This document shows positions 60,228 through 64,000 of a stretch of 64,000 bases of DNA, piece by piece; within the stretch, counting starts at the first letter, position 1, and each line of letters opens with the position of its first letter. Origin of the DNA: JACKII01 sp041687435 (GTDB lineage Bacteria; Pseudomonadota; Alphaproteobacteria; Bin95); contig JAWLBX010000001.1 in NCBI GenBank assembly GCA_041687435.1, forward strand, positions 186,001-250,000, in the 5' to 3' direction. Both the position numbers and the translations under genes were made by a program. Under the pieces are notes generated by a model, which saw only the letters and a program-made list of their open reading frames with translations, was not told where the DNA came from and did no database searches.

Positions 60228-62945
60228 ATGGAACAAATGCTTGCTACGCCCACCTGGCCCGACCTGCTCGCCATCGACATCTCCGGCGACCGCCGGACGC
60301 GCGCCGACACCCTGGCCGCGCTAAAAGAGGCATTGGCCGAAGCCGAAGCCGATCTGCGCCAAATGTTCGAGAACGGCGGCCGGGCCGAAACACTGATGCC
60401 GGCGCGCTCAGCGCTCTATGACAGCCTGATCTGCGGCCTGCTCGACCACGCCAGCCGCCACAAATTCCCGGCCGCCAACCCGACCAAAGGCGAGTTGCTC
60501 ACCGCGGCTGCCGTCGGCGGTTATGGCCGCGGCGAACTGGCGCCGCATTCCGACATCGACCTGCTGTTCCTGCAACCGGTCAAGACCTCGCCCCGCAGCG
60601 AGCAGGTGATCGAATACGTGCTCTACATGCTTTGGGATCTGGGGCTGAAGGTCGGCCAGGCGGTGCGGATGCCGGACGAGTGCGTGCGCATGGCCAAGGA
60701 CGACCAGACCATTGCCACCGCCCTGCTGGAAGCCCGCCATCTGTGGGGCGATGCGGGCCAATTCGACGAGATGAAAACGGCGTTTTGGGACAAGGCCATC
60801 GGCGCCAATCCCATCGCCTTTGTCGAAGCCAAGCTGGCCGAGCGCGACGAGCGCCACCAGCGCATGGGCGACACCCGCTATGTGCTGGAGCCGAACATCA
60901 AGGATGGCAAGGGCGGCCTGCGCGACCTGCACACGCTCTACTGGATCGCCAAGGCGCTTTACCATGTGGAAACCATGCCCGAACTGGTGCAGCAGGGCGT
61001 GTTCTCGAAGGCCGAAGCCCGGCGCTTCGAAAAGGCGGAGGATTTCCTCTCCGACGTGCGCTGCCACCTGCACTATTACGCCGGCCGGGCGGAGGAGCGG
61101 CTGACCTTCGACCACCAGCACGCCCTGGCCGAGCGGATGGGCTATCATGGCCGCCGCAACATGCGCGCGGTCGAGCGGTTCATGAAACACTATTTCATGG
61201 TCGCAAAGGATGTGGGCGACCTGACCCGCATTTTCTGCGCCGCACTGGAAGCAGAACACAAACGCCCCGGCATCTTCTCCCTATCGCGCCTGCTGTCTTT
61301 TGAAAAGAAGCTGGGCGACTTCACGCTCAGCAACGGCCGCCTGTCGCTGCGGGAGCCCACGGCCTTCCGTGATGACCCCGCCAACATGCTGCGTTTGTTC
61401 CACACGGCACAGGAGCATGGCGTGGATATCCACCCGGAAGCGCTGCGGCTGGTCCGGCGCGATCTGCGCCTGATCGATCGGGTTCGGGACGATCCGGAAG
61501 CCAATCGCTTGTTTCTGGAGATGCTGACAGCGCGCAAGGACACCATCGTCACCCTGCGCCGGCTGAACGAGGCCGGGCTGTTCGGCCGCTTCCTGCCGCC
61601 GTTCGGCCGCATCGTCGCGATGATGCAGTACAACATGTACCACTCCTACACAGTGGACGAGCACACGATCCGGGCAATCGCCGAACTACGGCGGCTGGAG
61701 GACGGGCGATTGGCCGATGTCGCGCCGGTCGCCAGCAGCGTTGTCAAACTGCTGCCGCAGCGCCGTGCGCTCTATGTCGCCGTACTGTTCCACGACATCG
61801 GCAAGGGCCGCGGTGGCAATCATTCCATCATCGGCGCCGAGTTGGTCGAGGAATTCGGCCCGCGCCTTGGCCTGAGCGCGGCGGAGACGGAAACCGCATC
61901 CTGGCTGGTGCGGTATCATCTGGTTTTGTCCGACACGGCGCAGCGGCGCGATCCGAACGACCCCAAGACCATCCAGGATTTCTGCGCCATCGTCCAGTCG
62001 CCGGACCGGCTCCGGCAACTGCTGGTGCTCACGGTCTGCGACATCCGCGCCGTCGGGCCCGATACCTGGACCGGCTGGAAGGCCGCCCTGCTGCGCGAAT
62101 TGTACTGGCGCGCCGACGAACGCCTTTCGGGCTCCGGCAATGTCGAATCCCTGCCGCGCCGCGCCGCCGCCGCCCGCGACCGGCTGGCCGAACGCCTAAG
62201 CGATTGGCCGGAAGAGGAGTTGGAGGCGCATTTCGCCAAGGCGCCGGATACCTACTGGGTCGCCTGGGATACGGACACTTTGGCCTATCACGCCGACCTG
62301 CTGCGCCGCACCGAAGCGGAGGAGCCAGGCCTCACCATCGAATTTGCCGACGACGAAGAAGGCCAAGCCACCATCGTCACCGTCTGCACCCTGGACCATG
62401 CCGGCCTGTTTGCAAGGCTGACCGGCGCGCTGGCGCTGGCTGGCGCTAACATCGTCGGCGCCCGCGCCTTCACCCTGCACAATGGCTATGTCATCGACAG
62501 TTTTTGGGTGCAGGCGGGCGAGGGTGGCTTTTATCAGGAACACGACCGCCTGCGCAAACGGGTGAGCCAAGTGCTGACCGGTGACGTGCAACTCACCAAT
62601 GCCCTGCAACAACCGCCCGCCTGGCTCAGCCGCACCGCCGTGTTCAAGGTGGAGCCGCGCGTCATCATCGACAACGAGGCCAGCCGCTATTTCACCGTGA
62701 TCGAGGTCAACGGGCGCGACCGGCCCGGCTTTCTCAACAAGGTCGCCTGGACCATGACCCAACTGGGCCTGCAAATCGCATCCAGCCACATTGCCACCTA
62801 TGGCGAGCGCGCGGTGGACGTGTTCTATGTCAAGGACGTGTTCGGCCTGAAAATCTCCCATGCCGGCAAGCGGGCGCAGATCGAAAACGCGCTGATCGAG
62901 GCGATCCGCGAAAGCAACGCCCTCGTCACCAACGAAACCGCCTAA
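60228..62945 (+). CDS. glnD: Bifunctional uridylyltransferase/uridylyl-removing enzyme GlnD
   Basis: A 905-residue nitrogen sensor that modifies and demodifies PII proteins. The nucleotidyltransferase motif is GGYGRGELAPHSDID (97-111). An HD domain has YVAVLFHDIGKGRGGNHS for removal of UMP. Two ACT domains near the C-terminus (VCTLDHAGLFARLTGALALA and VNGRDRPGFLNKVAWTMTQL) sense glutamine. PII and glnA genes are not in the window. Confidence 0.96.
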   Translation: MEQMLATPTWPDLLAIDISGDRRTRADTLAALKEALAEAEADLRQMFENGGRAETLMPARSALYDSLICGLLDHASRHKFPAANPTKGELLTAAAVGGYGRGELAPHSDIDLLFLQPVKTSPRSEQVIEYVLYMLWDLGLKVGQAVRMPDECVRMAKDDQTIATALLEARHLWGDAGQFDEMKTAFWDKAIGANPIAFVEAKLAERDERHQRMGDTRYVLEPNIKDGKGGLRDLHTLYWIAKALYHVETMPELVQQGVFSKAEARRFEKAEDFLSDVRCHLHYYAGRAEERLTFDHQHALAERMGYHGRRNMRAVERFMKHYFMVAKDVGDLTRIFCAALEAEHKRPGIFSLSRLLSFEKKLGDFTLSNGRLSLREPTAFRDDPANMLRLFHTAQEHGVDIHPEALRLVRRDLRLIDRVRDDPEANRLFLEMLTARKDTIVTLRRLNEAGLFGRFLPPFGRIVAMMQYNMYHSYTVDEHTIRAIAELRRLEDGRLADVAPVASSVVKLLPQRRALYVAVLFHDIGKGRGGNHSIIGAELVEEFGPRLGLSAAETETASWLVRYHLVLSDTAQRRDPNDPKTIQDFCAIVQSPDRLRQLLVLTVCDIRAVGPDTWTGWKAALLRELYWRADERLSGSGNVESLPRRAAAARDRLAERLSDWPEEELEAHFAKAPDTYWVAWDTDTLAYHADLLRRTEAEEPGLTIEFADDEEGQATIVTVCTLDHAGLFARLTGALALAGANIVGARAFTLHNGYVIDSFWVQAGEGGFYQEHDRLRKRVSQVLTGDVQLTNALQQPPAWLSRTAVFKVEPRVIIDNEASRYFTVIEVNGRDRPGFLNKVAWTMTQLGLQIASSHIATYGERAVDVFYVKDVFGLKISHAGKRAQIENALIEAIRESNALVTNETA

Positions 62946-62953
62946 AGGCCCCC

Positions 62954-63829
62954 ATGCCGTTCCGTCGTCTGATCATGGCCGATTGGTCGGCGGCCAGTTC
63001 TCCCGGGCCGAAGCGGCCGGCGGCAAACCGTTGCTGGGTCGGCTGTCTGGACCTAGCGGCCCCTCAGCCGGACATTGTCTATTGCCGCACCCGCCAGCTT
63101 GCCCTGGAGCAGATCGAGGCTTGGACGGCGGACGGGATCGGCAAAGGGCCGGTGCTGATCGGCTTCGACTTCCCGTTTGGCTATCCTGCCGGAAGCGGCC
63201 TTCCGGGCGGCCGGGTGTTGGCGAAGTTTCTGACCCGGCATGTCACGGATTCCGACGCCGACCGCAACAACCGCTTCGAAGCTGCGGCGAACCTCAACCG
63301 CCTGTTGAATCCCGGCGGCCAGGGGCCATTCTGGGGGTGCCCGCGCACCGTTGCCATTCCCGGCCTTGCGCCGACCCGGCCTATCCCCTGGCCGGCACAC
63401 ATACCGGAGCTGCGGCAGGCCGAACATCGCCTGAAAGGCACCGGCATTCAAACCGTCTGGAAGCTGGCCTATCCCGCCTCGGTCGGCAGCCAAGTGCTGA
63501 TGGGCATGCATGCGATTCACCGCCTGTTGGAAAAACCCGCCTTCCGCGATGCCCGCATCTGGCCGTTCGAGACCGATTGGGCCAACGCCCTGGGCGCGGT
63601 CACCATCGCCGAAATCTGGCCAAACCTGTTCTTCCCCGCCCTGCGGTCCGACCGATTGGTCGCGCCCTATTCGATCCGCGATGCGGGCCAGGTGGCTGCC
63701 ACCCTGCTGGCGATCCGCACGGACTTGCAGGCTGGCCGAATCGCAACACTGCTAGGCCCGCCTGCCAGCCTCGATCCCAACGCACTCACCACCGCCATCG
63801 CGCAAGAAGGCTGGATCGTCGGAGCTTGA
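62954..63829 (+). CDS. DUF429-like protein of predicted RNase H fold
   Basis: A 291-residue protein starting MPFRRLIMADWSAASSPG, with VLIGFDFPFGYPAG and FPAL-type segments resembling DUF429-like predicted nucleases. Similar sequences are sometimes annotated as cobalamin biosynthesis proteins; I see no cobalamin evidence here. Starts 8 bp after glnD, likely same transcript. Function unknown. Confidence 0.6.
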   Translation: MPFRRLIMADWSAASSPGPKRPAANRCWVGCLDLAAPQPDIVYCRTRQLALEQIEAWTADGIGKGPVLIGFDFPFGYPAGSGLPGGRVLAKFLTRHVTDSDADRNNRFEAAANLNRLLNPGGQGPFWGCPRTVAIPGLAPTRPIPWPAHIPELRQAEHRLKGTGIQTVWKLAYPASVGSQVLMGMHAIHRLLEKPAFRDARIWPFETDWANALGAVTIAEIWPNLFFPALRSDRLVAPYSIRDAGQVAATLLAIRTDLQAGRIATLLGPPASLDPNALTTAIAQEGWIVGA

Positions 63830-63841
63830 GACGCTCTGCCA

Positions 63842-63884
63842 ATGGCGCTCGCTTGCGCCATCCGGTATTCTGACCGGCCTTTTG
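63842..63884 (+). terminator. Possible terminator after glnD and DUF429-like gene
   Basis: Two consecutive hairpins, ATGGCGC/GCGCCAT with 6-nt loop and CCGGT/ACCGG with 6-nt loop, are followed by CCTTTTG. The T-run is short, so termination is only moderately supported. Confidence 0.4.
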
Positions 63885-63913
63885 TGCAACCGCTTCAGGC
63901 GAAAGCTAGCAGT

Positions 63914-64000
63914 ATGACCGACGTGGGTGGAATCACCGCCGAACAACTCCGCAGCTATATCGAACGCATTGAACGCCTTGAGGAGGAAAAGGCTGAACTC
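63914..64000 (+). CDS. gapR: GapR-like DUF2312 protein, start only
   Basis: Twenty-nine codons are visible before the window ends: GITAEQLRSYIERIERLEEE is the characteristic start of GapR/DUF2312, a small alphaproteobacterial DNA-binding protein of about 85-90 residues that tracks overtwisted DNA. No strong ribosome site is visible. Only the coiled-coil N-terminus can be judged. Confidence 0.85.
   Translation, partial: MTDVGGITAEQLRSYIERIERLEEEKAEL

Noticed and set aside
1..64000. CRISPR arrays, insertion sequences, prophage genes, integrase or attachment sites
   Set aside because: I saw no spaced direct repeats, transposase motifs or terminal repeats. The tRNA-Cys gene has an intact 3' end and no neighbouring integrase.

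Overview
The window is a GC-rich bacterial chromosome segment, densely coding, with ATGA-type stop/start overlaps and high GC at third codon positions. The gene content points to an alphaproteobacterium, probably a Rhodospirillales-like or neighbouring lineage. It has FlaF and FlbT beside a single flagellin, a GapR (DUF2312) gene at the right edge, a pcm-like/tolC/popZ-like/valS block, a MutL with an endonuclease motif, a PhoR-PstSCAB-PhoU-PhoB block and DUF1217 and MotE flagellar genes. I cannot name the genus from sequence alone.

Left part (1-11.8 kb, catabolism and housekeeping). A class III CoA-transferase running off the left edge, a nitroreductase, a DUF454 membrane protein and a HAD hydrolase are followed by a degenerate short-chain dehydrogenase remnant, a luciferase-like flavin oxidoreductase and a 3-hydroxyisobutyrate dehydrogenase family protein. 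Then come mutL and pgi, an intergenic region with a clear minus-strand terminator and two palindromes, an acyl-CoA carboxylase carboxyltransferase subunit, and a convergent glutaryl-CoA dehydrogenase.

Middle-left (11.8-21.9 kb). A five-gene liv operon (livH, livM, livG, livF and a small three-helix membrane protein) has no binding protein in the window and is preceded by two stable hairpins. It converges on valS, downstream of popZ-like, tolC and a pcm-like methyltransferase. A tRNA-Cys(GCA) gene with a recognisable sigma-70 promoter follows.

Flagellar island (22.0-42.2 kb). The minus-strand genes fliF-fliH-fliN-fliP-fliG diverge from fliL, a DUF6468-like gene, a motE-like gene, motA, a large secreted repeat protein, flgF-flgG-flgA-flgH and a second fliL-like gene. 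Then come flgD and fliK on the minus strand, and flgJ (rod-binding domain only), flgN-like, flagellin, flaF, flbT and a DUF1217 gene on the plus strand. motB, fliM, hook and most export genes must lie elsewhere. The secreted repeat protein stands where a motor partner would be expected and is the most interesting uncharacterised gene here.

Phosphate island (44.2-52 kb). phoR, pstS, pstC, pstA, pstB, phoU and phoB are transcribed leftward as a complete sensing and uptake module. A Pho-box-like site overlaps the end of phoR, and a strong hairpin separates pstS from pstC. Left of phoB is an AT-rich island with a perfect DnaA box, which could be an origin-like element.

Right part (52-64 kb). A maeB-type malic enzyme and an M20 amidohydrolase run leftward. 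mutS, a small ABM-fold protein, a TPR-oxygenase fusion, glnD, a DUF429-like protein and the start of gapR run rightward. No CRISPR array, insertion sequence or prophage was seen.
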